Origin: Aeromicrobium sp. 9AM
Lineage (GTDB): Bacteria > Actinomycetota > Actinomycetes > Propionibacteriales > Nocardioidaceae
Assembly (NCBI RefSeq): GCF_902506105.1
Contig: NZ_LR733303.1
Location: 1,116,001 to 1,180,000 of the forward strand
DNA: 64,000 nt
Direction: 5' to 3'
Of this stretch, positions 37,214-49,850 are shown piece after piece (positions within the stretch are counted from its first letter, which is position 1; each line of letters starts with the position of its first letter). The translations under genes were made by a program, and so were the position numbers. The notes beneath the pieces were generated by a model that did no database searches, had not been told where the DNA came from, and worked only from the letters and a program-made list of their open reading frames with translations.

Positions 37214-38336
37214 CGACGACCGAGGCGATCCTCGTGCTCGAGGACGGGCGGGTGTTCCGGGGCGAGTCCTTCGGCGCTGTCGGCGAGACGATCGGTGAGA
37301 TCGTGTTCTCCACCGGCATGACCGGCTACCAGGAGACGCTGACCGATCCGTCCTACAAGGGCCAGATCGTCGCCATGACCGCACCCCACATCGGCAACAC
37401 GGGCGTCAACGACGAGGACTTCGAGTCCCGCCGCATCTGGGTCGACGGCTACATCGTGCGCGACCCGGCACGCGTGCGCTCCAACTGGCGCTCCAACCGC
37501 TCGCTCGACGACGAGCTGGCCGCCCAGGACGTCGTGGGCATCTCCGGCATCGACACCCGCGCCCTGACGCGGCACCTGCGCGAGCGCGGCGCCATGCGCG
37601 GCGGCATCAGCTCGACCACGACCGACGTCGAAGCCCTTCTGGCCAGGGTCACCGCAGCGCCGGGCATGAAGGGCGCCAACTTCCTCGCCGACGTGACGAC
37701 CGACGAGACGTACGTCGTGCCGGCCGTCGGCGACAAGCGGCTCACGGTCGCCGCGATCGACTTCGGCATCAAGGGCATGACCCCGCGCCGCATGGCTGAG
37801 CGCGGCATCGAGGTGCACGTCATGCCGGCCACCGCGACGTACGAGGAGATCACCGCGATCAGCCCCGACGGCGTGTTCATGTCCAACGGCCCGGGTGACC
37901 CGGCGACGACGGACCACGTCACGGCGGTGCTCAAGCAGGTGCTGGCGGCGCGCATCCCCTACTTCGGCATCTGCCTGGGCAACCAGGTCTTCGGCCGCGC
38001 GCTCGACCTCGGCACCTACAAGCTCGTCTACGGCCACCGCGGCATCAACCAGCCGGTCCAGGACCTGACGACCGGCAAGGTCGAGATCACGGCGCACAAC
38101 CACGGCTTCGCGGTCGACGCGCCGATCGAGGGCACGTTCGAGACGCCGTACGGTCCGGGTCGCGTGACCCACGTGTGCCTCAACGACAACGTCGTCGAGG
38201 GCCTCGCGCTGCTTGACCAGCCGGCGTTCAGCGTTCAGTACCACCCCGAGGCCGCGGCCGGCCCGCACGATGCGGCCTACCTCTTCGACAGATTCGTGGA
38301 CCTGATGACCAGCTCGACCAGCAAGGCAGGTGCCTG

Positions 38337-38337
<1 letters not shown>
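37210..38337 (+). CDS. carA: carbamoyl-phosphate synthase small subunit
   Basis: Glutaminase subunit that supplies ammonia to CarB. The 375-residue protein has the N-terminal CarA domain ([20 protein letters not shown]) and a class I amidotransferase domain. The nucleophilic Cys is in FGICLGNQ (near 254) and the His/Glu pair in QYHPEA (near 345). The residue after GICLG is Asn where many enzymes have His. The stop overlaps the carB start (TGATG). Confidence 0.96.
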
Positions 38338-41663
<3,326 letters not shown>

Positions 41664-41666
<3 letters not shown>

Positions 41667-41750
41667 GTGAGCGCCAGCGAACGAATCATGTGGCAGCAAT
41701 CATGCCGCGGCCGTCGTACCGTGCCCTTGTGACGAAGGTTGCGGCATGAG
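41664..41750 (+). repeat. dispersed intergenic element, copy 2
   Basis: TGAGTGAGCGCCAGCGA starts at the carB stop. ATGCCG, CGTACCGT and GCGGCATGAG follow in the same order and spacing as in the copy at 21980-22063. Both copies run from a stop codon to the next start. Confidence 0.65.
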
Positions 41751-42561
41751 CTTTGGTTCGCGCGCCCGTGCGGCGATGGAGGCATACGGTCCGGCGTGTG
41801 TCGGCATCGACCCGCACGCCTCCCTGCTCGCCGAGTGGGGCCTGCCTGACAACGTCGAGGGACTCGACCGGTTCGCGTCGACCTGCGTCGAGGCGTTCGC
41901 CGGCAACGTGGCGTTCGTCAAGCCGCAGTCGGCGTTCTTCGAGCGCTTCGGCGCCCGCGGCGTCGTGGTCCTCGAGCGTACGATCCAGGACCTGCGCCAC
42001 ACCGGGTCGCTCGTGGTCCTCGACGTCAAGCGCGGTGACATCGGGTCGACCGCCGCGGCGTACGCCGATGCCTACCTCGACGAGGACGCCCCGATGGCGG
42101 CCGACGCGATCACCGTCAACCCGTTCCTCGGATTCGGCTCGTTGCAGCCGTTCTTCGACGTCGCGGCCAAGAACGACGCCGGCGTGTTCGTCCTCGCCCT
42201 GACCTCCAACAAGGAGGGTCCCGAGGTGCAGCACGCCGTCAACGGTGACCGCACGGTCGCCGGCGATGTCCTGGCCCAGCTGGCCGCGTTGAACGCCGAC
42301 GCGTTCCCGATGGGTGCGTTCGGGGCAGTGGTCGGCGCCACGATCGGCGGCGCGGCCGAGAACCTGGCGATCAACGGCCCCTTGCTGGTGCCCGGGTTCG
42401 GTGCGCAGGGCGGCACGGTCGACGACATCCGCAGGATCTTCGGATCGGTCATCGACAACGTGATCCCGTCGACATCACGTGGCGTGCTGTCGGCCGGACC
42501 GGATGTCCAGGCGCTCCGCGATTCGGTCGCCCGCGTCAATGCCGAACTTGTAGGGTCATAG
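41746..42561 (+). CDS. pyrF: orotidine 5'-phosphate decarboxylase
   Basis: Last step to UMP. The 271-residue protein is of the actinobacterial/myxobacterial type 2 OMP decarboxylase group, with the catalytic charged motif VLDVKRGDIGSTAAAYA (near 88-104). VKPQSAFFERFG and PGFGAQGGT form the phosphate-binding end. The ATG follows a modest GAAGG. It is preceded by a repeat-bearing gap, so it may have its own promoter in addition to the pyr operon. Confidence 0.95.
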   Translation: MSFGSRARAAMEAYGPACVGIDPHASLLAEWGLPDNVEGLDRFASTCVEAFAGNVAFVKPQSAFFERFGARGVVVLERTIQDLRHTGSLVVLDVKRGDIGSTAAAYADAYLDEDAPMAADAITVNPFLGFGSLQPFFDVAAKNDAGVFVLALTSNKEGPEVQHAVNGDRTVAGDVLAQLAALNADAFPMGAFGAVVGATIGGAAENLAINGPLLVPGFGAQGGTVDDIRRIFGSVIDNVIPSTSRGVLSAGPDVQALRDSVARVNAELVGS

Positions 42562-42596
42562 CGTTCAGGGTGGCCCGTTTCCCGAGGAGTACATGC

Positions 42597-43031
42597 ATGA
42601 AGAGAACCGCCGCGATCCTGGTCACGACGATTGTCGGGATCGCGACGCTGTCGGGCTGCGGCGGTGGTGGTGATCCCTACTGCGATGCGGTCGAGAAGAA
42701 CAAGAACACCCTCAACACGTTCGGCCAGAAGCGCACCGACGCGGCGTACGCCAAGTACGCCACCGTGTTCGGCTCGATCGGCAAGAAGGCGCCGGCGTCG
42801 ATCAAGAAGGACTGGACGACGCTCTCCACGGTCACCACCGGCATCATCAACGCCCAGAAGAAGGCCGGCGTCAAGCTCGAGGACATGACCGACAGCGCCA
42901 AGGTCAAGAAGCTCTCCGCCGCGCAGCTCAAGGAGCTCAACACGGCCTACAAGACGTTCAACGACACGAAGGACGAGCGCAACGCCGTGGTCAAGAACGT
43001 CCTGCAGAAGTGCGACATCAAGCTCAAGTGA
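42597..43031 (+). CDS. small lipoprotein of unknown function (paralogue of the one at 10273)
   Basis: A 144-residue predicted lipoprotein with a basic N region (KR), hydrophobic core and lipobox LSGC (Cys21). A GGGG linker and a Lys-rich helical domain follow. Cys29 and Cys139 correspond to the two extra cysteines of the 10273 protein. Shared features include YC near residue 29, APASIKKDWTTLSTV matching the other's AP..I..DW..L.T pattern, KKAG, and a C-terminal C.IKL/C.VDL. The ATG at 42597 follows GAGGAG. The function is unknown. Confidence 0.75.
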   Translation: MKRTAAILVTTIVGIATLSGCGGGGDPYCDAVEKNKNTLNTFGQKRTDAAYAKYATVFGSIGKKAPASIKKDWTTLSTVTTGIINAQKKAGVKLEDMTDSAKVKKLSAAQLKELNTAYKTFNDTKDERNAVVKNVLQKCDIKLK

Positions 43032-43061
43032 TCCAATCGCTCAACAGATGAGGTGAGGCAA

Positions 43062-43400
43062 GTGGCACTCCCGATATTGACGCCGGAGCAGCGCAAGGCT
43101 GCACTCGAGAAGGCAGCGGCTGCCCGGCAGCTGCGCGCCGAGGTCAAGAACCGCCTCAAGAACTCGCGGGCGAGCCTGACCGAGGTGATCCAGGAGTCGC
43201 GCGCCAACGAGGTCATCGCCAAGCTGAAGGTCATCGACCTCCTGCAGTCGATGCCCGGCGTCGGCAAGGTGCGGGCCCAGGAGATCATGCAGCGCATCGG
43301 CATCGCCGACAGCCGCAGGCTCCGTGGCCTGGGCGCCAACCAGGTCAAGGCCCTGATCGCCGAGTTCGCTGATAGAACAGGCCGCTCTGGCCGTGCCTGA
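43062..43400 (+). CDS. mihF: integration host factor, actinobacterial type (mIHF)
   Basis: A 112-residue nucleoid-associated protein of the actinobacterial mIHF/sIHF family, unrelated to E. coli IHF. The N terminus [18 protein letters not shown] and the helix-two-turn-helix segment [18 protein letters not shown] (near 67-84) are diagnostic. I chose GTG 43062 to match the family N terminus, with AGGTGAGG upstream. It overlaps the gmk start by 8 nt, a conserved gene pair. Confidence 0.95.
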   Translation: MALPILTPEQRKAALEKAAAARQLRAEVKNRLKNSRASLTEVIQESRANEVIAKLKVIDLLQSMPGVGKVRAQEIMQRIGIADSRRLRGLGANQVKALIAEFADRTGRSGRA

Positions 43401-43995
43401 CGGGTCATCGCAACCCGTCACACGTCCCTCACGGCTCGTCGTCCTCGCCGGTCCCACCGCGGTCGGCAAGGGCACGGTTGCGGCCTGCGTACGCCGCAGC
43501 CACCCGGAGATCTGGATCTCGGTGTCGGTCACGACGCGTCCCGCGAGGCCGGGTGAGGTCGACGGCGTCCACTACCACTTCATCACCGACGAGGAGTTCG
43601 ATCGGCTCGTCGCCGAGGACGGTCTCCTCGAGTGGGCCGTGGTCCATCGGGCCGCCCGTTACGGCACGCCACGCGCACCCGTCGAGGAACGCCTGAACGC
43701 CGGCACCCCGGCCCTGCTGGAGATCGATCTGCAGGGCGCGCGTCAGGTCCGCGAGCGGATGCCGGGCGCGCTGATGTGCTTCCTCGCGCCACCCAGCTGG
43801 GAGGAGCTGGAACGACGCCTGGTCGGCCGGGGGACCGAGGGGCCCGAAGAGCGTGAGCGACGCCTGACCACAGCTCGTACGGAGCTGGCTGCCGAGCCGG
43901 AGTTCGACGTGACGATCGTCAACACCGATGTCGAGACCGCTTGCCAAGAATTGGTAGACTTGTTCAGATCCGGCACGAGCCGGGTGCATTCCTAA
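43393..43995 (+). CDS. gmk: guanylate kinase
   Basis: Phosphorylates GMP to GDP. The 200-residue protein has the P-loop [10 protein letters not shown] (near 19-28) and GMP-binding [36 protein letters not shown] and a lid with RRLVGRGTE follow. It begins with GTG inside the end of mihF. A GC-rich hairpin (43970-43983) overlaps its 3' end just before rpoZ. Confidence 0.94.
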   Translation: MPDGSSQPVTRPSRLVVLAGPTAVGKGTVAACVRRSHPEIWISVSVTTRPARPGEVDGVHYHFITDEEFDRLVAEDGLLEWAVVHRAARYGTPRAPVEERLNAGTPALLEIDLQGARQVRERMPGALMCFLAPPSWEELERRLVGRGTEGPEERERRLTTARTELAAEPEFDVTIVNTDVETACQELVDLFRSGTSRVHS

Positions 43996-44014
43996 TCTTT
44001 TTGTGAGGCTCTCT

Positions 44015-44305
44015 GTGTCCACGACACGCTCGACTGCCATCGGCATCACCAACCCGCCGCTGGACGATCTTCTGGAGAAGGCGGACAGCAAGTACAAGCT
44101 GGTCCTCTACTCCGCCAAGCGTGCGCGCCAGATCAACGCCTACTACTCGCAGCTCGGCGAGGGCCTGCTCGAGTACGTCGGACCGCTCCTCGAGACCGGT
44201 GTCCAGGAGAAGCCCCTGTCGATCGCGCTGCGTGAGATCAATGCCGATCTGCTGACCGTCGAGGACATCGACCCCGAGGCCGAAGCTGCGGCCGGCAAGG
44301 CCTGA
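44015..44305 (+). CDS. rpoZ: RNA polymerase omega subunit
   Basis: The 96-residue omega subunit helps assemble the beta' subunit. It shows [18 protein letters not shown] and [16 protein letters not shown], as in Streptomyces and Mycobacterium. GTG 44015 is preferred because GAGG lies 6 nt upstream. An in-frame GTG at 44003 would add four residues. Confidence 0.94.
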   Translation: MSTTRSTAIGITNPPLDDLLEKADSKYKLVLYSAKRARQINAYYSQLGEGLLEYVGPLLETGVQEKPLSIALREINADLLTVEDIDPEAEAAAGKA

Positions 44306-44334
44306 TCCATCCTCCGAGGTGAGGCGGTGACGAC

Positions 44335-45537
44335 ATGACCGAGGTTGTCCTTGGTGTGTCCGGTGGCATTGCGTCCTACAAGGCCGCGGAGCTGCTGCGC
44401 CTGTTCACCGAGTCGGGCCACAGCGTGCGCGTCGTCCCGACGGCCTCGTCGCTCAACTTCGTCGGCGCCGCGACGTGGGAGGCGCTGAGCGGCAAGCCCG
44501 TCCAGTCCGGCGTGTTCGAGCACGTCGACGAGGTCGCGCACGTCCGCATCGGGCAGGGCGCCGACCTCGTGCTCGTGGCGCCGGCAACGGCCAACATCCT
44601 GGCCAAGGCGGCGCACGGCCTGGCCGACGACCTGCTCACCAACACGCTGCTGACGGCCCACTGTCCCGTGATGTTTGCCCCGGCGATGCACACCGAGATG
44701 TGGAATCACCCCGCCACCCAGGCCAACGTCGCGTTGCTCCGGGAGCGGGGTGCCGTCGTCCTCGAGCCTGCCGTTGGCCGGCTGACCGGCGTCGACACCG
44801 GCAAGGGCAGGCTGCCCGAGCCCACCGAGATCTACGCCGCAGCGCTCCAGATCCTCGAGGGTCGACCCCAGGACCTCGCCGGCAAGCACGTCGTCGTCTC
44901 GGCCGGAGGCACCCGCGAGTACCTCGACCCGGTCCGCTACCTCGGCAACCGGTCATCAGGTCGACAGGGGTACGCGCTGGCCGAAGCGGCGGTGGCACGC
45001 GGTGCACGCGTCACGGTGGTCGCCGCCAACGTGTCGCTCCCGGATCCCGCCGGCGTCGAGCTCGTACGCGTCGTCAGCACCGAGGACCTGCGCCAGCAGA
45101 TGCACCTCGCTGCGGCCGACGCGGATGCCGTCGTGATGGCGGCCGCCCCCGCCGACTTCCGGCCGGCCGAGTTCGTCGAGGCCAAGATCAAGAAGACCGC
45201 CGACGGTGTGGCGCCCGACATCCACCTCGTCGAGAATCCCGACATCCTGCTCGAGCTGGTCGCCGCACGGACGAGCAAGCACCCGGTGATCGTCGGTTTT
45301 GCAGCCGAGACCGGTGATGCCCGGGCGAGCGTCATCGAGCACGCGCGCGCCAAGCTCGCGCGCAAGGGCTGCGACCTGCTCGTCGTCAACGACGTCAGTG
45401 CCGGCAAGGTCTTCGGCCAGGACGACAGCGAGGCCGTCATCCTCGGCGCCGACGAGACGGTCGAAGAAATTCCGCACGGTCCCAAGATCCGGCTGGCGCA
45501 CGCGATCTGGGATGCTGTGGTCCATCGCTTGGACTGA
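44335..45537 (+). CDS. coaBC: bifunctional phosphopantothenoylcysteine decarboxylase/synthetase CoaBC
   Basis: Joins cysteine to 4'-phosphopantothenate and decarboxylates the product in CoA synthesis. The N-terminal flavoprotein CoaC domain (1-180) has GVSGGIASYKAAEL, the catalytic His of VAHVRIG (near 67) and APATANILAK. The C-terminal CoaB domain starts near GKHVVVSAGGTREYLDPVR. The flap that reads ACG in E. coli Dfp is LTGVDTG here (near 145), with no Cys. I believe this occurs in other actinobacteria. The 400-residue length is normal. Confidence 0.95.
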   Translation: MTEVVLGVSGGIASYKAAELLRLFTESGHSVRVVPTASSLNFVGAATWEALSGKPVQSGVFEHVDEVAHVRIGQGADLVLVAPATANILAKAAHGLADDLLTNTLLTAHCPVMFAPAMHTEMWNHPATQANVALLRERGAVVLEPAVGRLTGVDTGKGRLPEPTEIYAAALQILEGRPQDLAGKHVVVSAGGTREYLDPVRYLGNRSSGRQGYALAEAAVARGARVTVVAANVSLPDPAGVELVRVVSTEDLRQQMHLAAADADAVVMAAAPADFRPAEFVEAKIKKTADGVAPDIHLVENPDILLELVAARTSKHPVIVGFAAETGDARASVIEHARAKLARKGCDLLVVNDVSAGKVFGQDDSEAVILGADETVEEIPHGPKIRLAHAIWDAVVHRLD

Positions 45538-45562
45538 CGAAACAACCAGTCATCTCGCTCGT

Positions 45563-45568
45563 TAGAAT
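45563..45568 (+). promoter_or_regulatory. -10 box of the metK promoter
   Basis: TAGAAT lies 30 nt before the metK GTG, leaving a short leader with an AGGAGAG ribosome-binding site. There is no room for a SAM riboswitch. Confidence 0.5.
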
Positions 45569-45598
45569 GCTGTACCGCCATCCAACACAGGAGAGAAT

Positions 45599-46792
45599 GT
45601 GAGCCGCTTCTTCACGTCCGAGTCGGTGACCGAAGGTCACCCGGACAAGATCGCCGATCAGATCAGCGACAGCGTCCTCGACGCCTTGCTGGCGCAGGAT
45701 CCCAAGAGCCGCGTTGCGTGTGAGACCTTCATCACCACCGGACTGATCGTCGTCGGTGGCGAGGTCACCACCGAGGCGTACGCCGACATCGCCAAGATCG
45801 CGCGTGACCGCGTGCTCGAGATCGGTTACGACTCGTCGGTCAAGGGCTTCGACGGCGCCTCCTGTGGTGTCCAGATCACCCTCGACGCGCAGTCGCCCGA
45901 CATCGCCCAGGGCGTCAACACCGCGTTCGAGGGTCGCACCGAGGGCTCGGCCGACCCGCTCGACCTCCAGGGCGCCGGCGACCAGGGCCTGATGTTCGGC
46001 TTCGCGTGCGACGAGACCCCCGAGCTCATGCCGCTGCCGATCACCATCGCCCACCGGCTCGCCGAGCAGCTGACCGCCGTACGCAAGGACGGCACGCTGC
46101 CCTACCTGCGTCCTGATGGCAAGACACAGGTCACGGTCGAGTACGACGACAACGACAAGCCGGTCCGGGTCGACACCGTCGTCCTGTCGACGCAGCACGA
46201 GGACGGCATCGACCTCGACTCGCAGCTCACGGTCGACATCAAGAAGCACGTCGTCGACGTGATCCTCGCCGACTTCGACATCGACACCTCCGACTACCGC
46301 CTGCTGGTCAACCCGACCGGCAAGTTCGTCATCGGTGGCCCGATGGGTGACGTCGGCCTGACCGGCCGCAAGATCATCGTCGACACCTACGGCGGCTACG
46401 CCCGTCACGGTGGTGGCGCGTTCTCCGGCAAGGACCCGAGCAAGGTCGACCGCTCGGCCGCCTACGCGATGCGCTGGGTCGCCAAGAACATCGTCGCTGC
46501 CGGTCTCGCCACCAAGGTCGAGGTGCAGGTCGCCTACGCGATCGGCAAGGCCCACCCGGTCGGCTTCTATGTCGAGGCGTTCGGCACCGAGACCGTCCCG
46601 GTCGACAAGATCCGCGCTGCGGTGCTCGAGGTCTTCGACCTGCGCCCGGCCGCGATCATCCGCGACCTGGACCTGCTCAAGCCGATCTACGCGCAGACCG
46701 CTGCATACGGCCACTTCGGCCGCGAGCTGCCCGGCGTGGTCTGGGAGACGACGGACCGTGCCGAGGCCCTCAAGGCGCACGCCACCGCCTGA
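45599..46792 (+). CDS. metK: S-adenosylmethionine synthetase
   Basis: Makes SAM from methionine and ATP. The 397-residue protein has [19 protein letters not shown] (near 13-31), the loop [10 protein letters not shown] and [18 protein letters not shown]. The C-terminal domain is complete. The GTG start follows AGGAGAG; the ATG two bases upstream is out of frame. A strong hairpin 14 nt after the stop ends the unit. Confidence 0.97.
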   Translation: MSRFFTSESVTEGHPDKIADQISDSVLDALLAQDPKSRVACETFITTGLIVVGGEVTTEAYADIAKIARDRVLEIGYDSSVKGFDGASCGVQITLDAQSPDIAQGVNTAFEGRTEGSADPLDLQGAGDQGLMFGFACDETPELMPLPITIAHRLAEQLTAVRKDGTLPYLRPDGKTQVTVEYDDNDKPVRVDTVVLSTQHEDGIDLDSQLTVDIKKHVVDVILADFDIDTSDYRLLVNPTGKFVIGGPMGDVGLTGRKIIVDTYGGYARHGGGAFSGKDPSKVDRSAAYAMRWVAKNIVAAGLATKVEVQVAYAIGKAHPVGFYVEAFGTETVPVDKIRAAVLEVFDLRPAAIIRDLDLLKPIYAQTAAYGHFGRELPGVVWETTDRAEALKAHATA

Positions 46793-46806
46793 GCGTCACT
46801 GCTGAT

Positions 46807-46840
46807 CAGAACAGCCCTCGCCTCGGCGGGGGCTGTTCTG
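46807..46840 (+). terminator. terminator after metK
   Basis: CAGAACAGCCC (46807-46817) pairs perfectly with GGGCTGTTCTG (46830-46840). The enclosed CGCC/GGCG can extend the stem around a TC loop. No T-run follows. Confidence 0.8.
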
Positions 46841-46875
46841 CGTCCGCACGGTGCGGCGATGTGGGTGGCGGCTGA

Positions 46876-46881
46876 TAGAAC
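46876..46881 (+). promoter_or_regulatory. -10 box of leaderless promoter for priA
   Basis: TAGAAC lies 6 nt before the GTG at 46888. Confidence 0.5.
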
Positions 46882-46887
46882 AGCACG

Positions 46888-48882
46888 GTGATGTCAGACG
46901 AGGGTCCCGAGCAGCTGGCTCTGGTTCCTCCGGCGCCCACGACTCGCGCGCGCAAGCCCGCGGCCAAGCCTGCGCCAGAGGCGGCCTCGATCCGGCCGGT
47001 GGCCAGGGTCGTCGTCGACAGCGGCCTGGCCCACCTCGACCGGCTCTTCGACTATCTCGTGCCGGCGACGCTCGACGCCAGGACCGTCGTGGGCTGTCGC
47101 GTCAAGGTGCGGTTCGCGGGACGACTGGTCGACGGGTTCGTGGTCGAGCGGGTCGACAAGACCGACCACGACGGTCGCCTCGCGTTCCTGGCCAAGGTCG
47201 TCTCGTCCGAGCCTGTGCTGCACCCCGAGGTGCTGGCGCTGGCCCGCGCCGTGGCCGACCGATACGCCGGCACCCTCGGCGACGTCCTGCGGCTGGCGAT
47301 CCCGCCGCGACACGCGAGGGCTGAGGCGGCACGAGTGACCCGGCCCGACACCGCGCTGCCGGTCGGCAGTGCCGCGGGCTGGCAGACGTACGCTCACGGG
47401 CTCGGCTTCGTCGCGGCGCTGCGTGCGGGGGAGCGGCCGCGGGCCTGGTGGAGTGCGCTCCCGGGTCAGGACCCGGCCCGGCTGGTCGCCGAGGCGGTGC
47501 TCGCGACGCTCGGCTCCGGCCGCGGCTCGATCGTGTGCGTGCCCGACATCCGCGATGTCGCACGCTGGGACGCGGTGTTCACCGAGGTGCTCGGCGAGGA
47601 CCGCCACGTCGCGCTGACCGCTGCCGAGGAGCCGGCCGACCGCTATCGTGCGTTCCTTGCCGCGTCCCGTGGTGACGTGCAGGTCGTGCTCGGCACCCGC
47701 GCGGCAGCATTCGCACCGGTCAGCGATCTCGGCCTCGTCGCGATGTGGGACGACGGCGACGACCTGTTCGCCGAGCCGCGCTCGCCCTACCCGCACGCGC
47801 GCGAGGTGCTCCTGCTGCGCGCCACCAACCAGGAGACGGCCCTCCTGATCGGCGGCCACGCGCGTACGGCCGAGGGCCAGTCGTTGATCGACAGCGGCTG
47901 GTGCGTCGAGCTGACTGCCGACCAGCGTGAGCGTCGCCGCGCCTGGCCTCGACTCACGGTCACCGACGGGTCCACGGCGGGCGCAGCCCCCGTTCGCCTC
48001 CCGCAGGAGGCCTTCCGCGCGATCCGGGCCGCCAAGGGCCCGGTCCTGGTGCAGGTCCCGCGGCGCGGCTATCGCGAGTCGCTGTCCTGCCAGACGTGTC
48101 GCCAACCCGCCCGCTGCACCGAGTGCCAGGGCCCGCTCGGCCAGCCGTCGGCCTCGGCTCCGATCGCGTGTCGCTGGTGCGGGCGGGCGGCCTCCCCGTG
48201 GGCCTGCCCGCACTGCCAGGGCACCGAGCTGCGTTCACCGGTCGTCGGAGCGCTCCGCACCGCCGAGGAGTTCGCCCGCGCGTTCCCCGACCTCGAGGTC
48301 GTGACCTCCGGTGGTCAGACGATCCTCGACCACGTCGAGCCCGGCCGGCGCCTCGTCCTCGCGACGCCCGGTGCCGAACCACACGTTGCCGGCGGCTACG
48401 ACGTCGTGATCCTGCTCGACACCTGGCTCATGCTGGCGCGCGAGGACGTGCGCGTCGAGGAGGAGTCGCATCGACGGTGGTTCAACGCGCTGGCGCTGGC
48501 CGGACCGGGCGCCACGGCAGTCGCGGTCGGTGACGCCCACACGCTGCAGGCCCTCGTGCGCGCCGACCCCGCCGGATTCGCCGCACGAGAGCTGGCGAGC
48601 CGCGCCGAGACACATCTCCCGCCGACCGCGCGACTCGCGACGGTCGCTGGTCCTGACGAAGTGCTGGCAGAGCTCAGCGCGCGCACCTGGACGCCCCGCA
48701 CCGAGCTGCTCGGGCCCGTGCCGGTCGATCCGCGGTCGCCTGAGGCGGGGGAACGGCTCATCCTGCGCGCACCACGTCGTGAGGGCGCCGCCCTCGCAGC
48801 GGCCCTGGCGGCGCTGGCGGCCGAACGCAGTGCCGCCAAGCAGGCGGGCCTGCGCATCCAGGTCGATCCGCTGTCGCTCTGA
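46888..48882 (+). CDS. priA: PriA-like primosomal protein N' (helicase-degenerate)
   Basis: A 664-residue actinobacterial PriA relative. The N-terminal DNA-binding domain (VVDSGLAHLDRLFDYLVPA) is clear and four-Cys zinc elements are present (CQTCRQPARCTEC and CRWCG...CPHC, near 402-445). I see no Walker A or DEAH box, so it is probably not an active helicase, as is known for actinobacterial PriA. It may still act in primosome loading. It starts at GTG 46888, leaderless. Confidence 0.88.
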   Translation: MMSDEGPEQLALVPPAPTTRARKPAAKPAPEAASIRPVARVVVDSGLAHLDRLFDYLVPATLDARTVVGCRVKVRFAGRLVDGFVVERVDKTDHDGRLAFLAKVVSSEPVLHPEVLALARAVADRYAGTLGDVLRLAIPPRHARAEAARVTRPDTALPVGSAAGWQTYAHGLGFVAALRAGERPRAWWSALPGQDPARLVAEAVLATLGSGRGSIVCVPDIRDVARWDAVFTEVLGEDRHVALTAAEEPADRYRAFLAASRGDVQVVLGTRAAAFAPVSDLGLVAMWDDGDDLFAEPRSPYPHAREVLLLRATNQETALLIGGHARTAEGQSLIDSGWCVELTADQRERRRAWPRLTVTDGSTAGAAPVRLPQEAFRAIRAAKGPVLVQVPRRGYRESLSCQTCRQPARCTECQGPLGQPSASAPIACRWCGRAASPWACPHCQGTELRSPVVGALRTAEEFARAFPDLEVVTSGGQTILDHVEPGRRLVLATPGAEPHVAGGYDVVILLDTWLMLAREDVRVEEESHRRWFNALALAGPGATAVAVGDAHTLQALVRADPAGFAARELASRAETHLPPTARLATVAGPDEVLAELSARTWTPRTELLGPVPVDPRSPEAGERLILRAPRREGAALAAALAALAAERSAAKQAGLRIQVDPLSL

Positions 48883-48884
48883 CC

Positions 48885-48899
48885 GCGGCCACGGGCCGC
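48885..48899 (+). terminator. short hairpin after priA
   Basis: GCGGCC (48885-48890) and GGCCGC (48894-48899) flank a 3-nt loop, 2 nt after the priA stop. Confidence 0.4.
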
Positions 48900-48913
48900 A
48901 CAGCGCTGCCGCC

Positions 48914-48919
48914 TAGACT
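48914..48919 (+). promoter_or_regulatory. -10 box of leaderless promoter for fmt
   Basis: TAGACT lies 7 nt before the GTG at 48927, with no ribosome-binding site. Confidence 0.6.
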
Positions 48920-48926
48920 CGACGCC

Positions 48927-49850
48927 GTGAGAGTCGTCTTTGCTGGTACGCCCGAGACCGCCCTCCCGTCCCTCGAAGCGCTCGTCGCGAGCCGGCACGA
49001 TGTCGCTGCGGTGATCACCCGTCCCGACGCTCCGGCGGGCCGCGGCCGTACGCTCAGGCCGTCTCCCGTCGCGGAGGCCGCTGCCGCCCACGGCATCGAG
49101 GTGCTCAAGCCTGCGAAGCCGGCCGACCCCGACTTCATGGACCGGCTGCGACAGATCGCTCCGGACTGCATCCCGATCGTCGCCTATGGAGCCCTGATCC
49201 GACGAGAAGCGCTGGACATCCCGCAGTTCGGCTGGATCAACCTGCACTTCTCGGTGCTTCCGGCGTGGCGCGGAGCCGCTCCCGTGCAGCGCGCGATCAT
49301 GGCCGGCGACGAGGTCACCGGAGCCACGGTGTTCAGCCTCGTCGAAGAGCTCGACGCCGGACCCGTCCTCGGCTCGATCACGGAGCGGATCCGCGAGGAG
49401 GACACGAGCGCGGAGCTGCTCGCCCGCCTGGCCGACTGGGGCAGCAAGCTGCTCGTCGACGTCGTCGACCACATCGAGGACGGCGACATCGCCGCGGTGC
49501 CGCAGCCCGAGGACAACATCTCGTACGCGCCCAAGCTGACGACCGAGGAGGCGCGCGTCGACTGGAACCGTCCTGCGTTCGCCATCGACCGGCACATCCG
49601 GGGCTGCACGCCCGCGCCAGGTGCGTGGACGCTCCTCGAGGGCGAGCGCGTCAAGATCGGCCCGGCCACGATCGCGGACGACCGCACGCTCGTGCCCGGT
49701 CAGCTGTCGATCGGCAAGCAGGAGGTCCGGGTCGGCACGACCACCACGGATCTCGTGCTCGGCGAGGTGCAGGCGTTCGGCAAGAAGCGCATGGCTGCCG
49801 CCGACTGGGCCCGCGGAACCACGTTCCCAGACGATCCGGCTTTCGCATGA
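48927..49850 (+). CDS. fmt: methionyl-tRNA formyltransferase
   Basis: Formylates initiator Met-tRNA. The 307-residue protein has MRVVFAGTPETALPSL at the N terminus and the catalytic Asn/His and folate-binding region INLHFSVLPAWRGAAPVQRAI region (quoted in parts: INLHFSVLP, RGAAPV; near 105-125). The Asp of VFSLVEELDAGP follows, then a C-terminal OB domain (near 205-300). The stop overlaps the rsmB ATG. Confidence 0.95.
   Translation: MRVVFAGTPETALPSLEALVASRHDVAAVITRPDAPAGRGRTLRPSPVAEAAAAHGIEVLKPAKPADPDFMDRLRQIAPDCIPIVAYGALIRREALDIPQFGWINLHFSVLPAWRGAAPVQRAIMAGDEVTGATVFSLVEELDAGPVLGSITERIREEDTSAELLARLADWGSKLLVDVVDHIEDGDIAAVPQPEDNISYAPKLTTEEARVDWNRPAFAIDRHIRGCTPAPGAWTLLEGERVKIGPATIADDRTLVPGQLSIGKQEVRVGTTTTDLVLGEVQAFGKKRMAAADWARGTTFPDDPAFA

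Noticed and set aside
43970-43983. Hairpin CCGGC-ACGA-GCCGG followed by a T-run before rpoZ, as a terminator
   Set aside because: The T-run begins more than ten bases after the stem, and gmk-rpoZ are normally co-transcribed. The evidence is too weak to call a terminator.
45538-45598. SAM riboswitch upstream of metK
   Set aside because: Only about 60 nt separate coaBC from metK and no SAM aptamer motifs are visible. A simple promoter and ribosome-binding site account for the gap.
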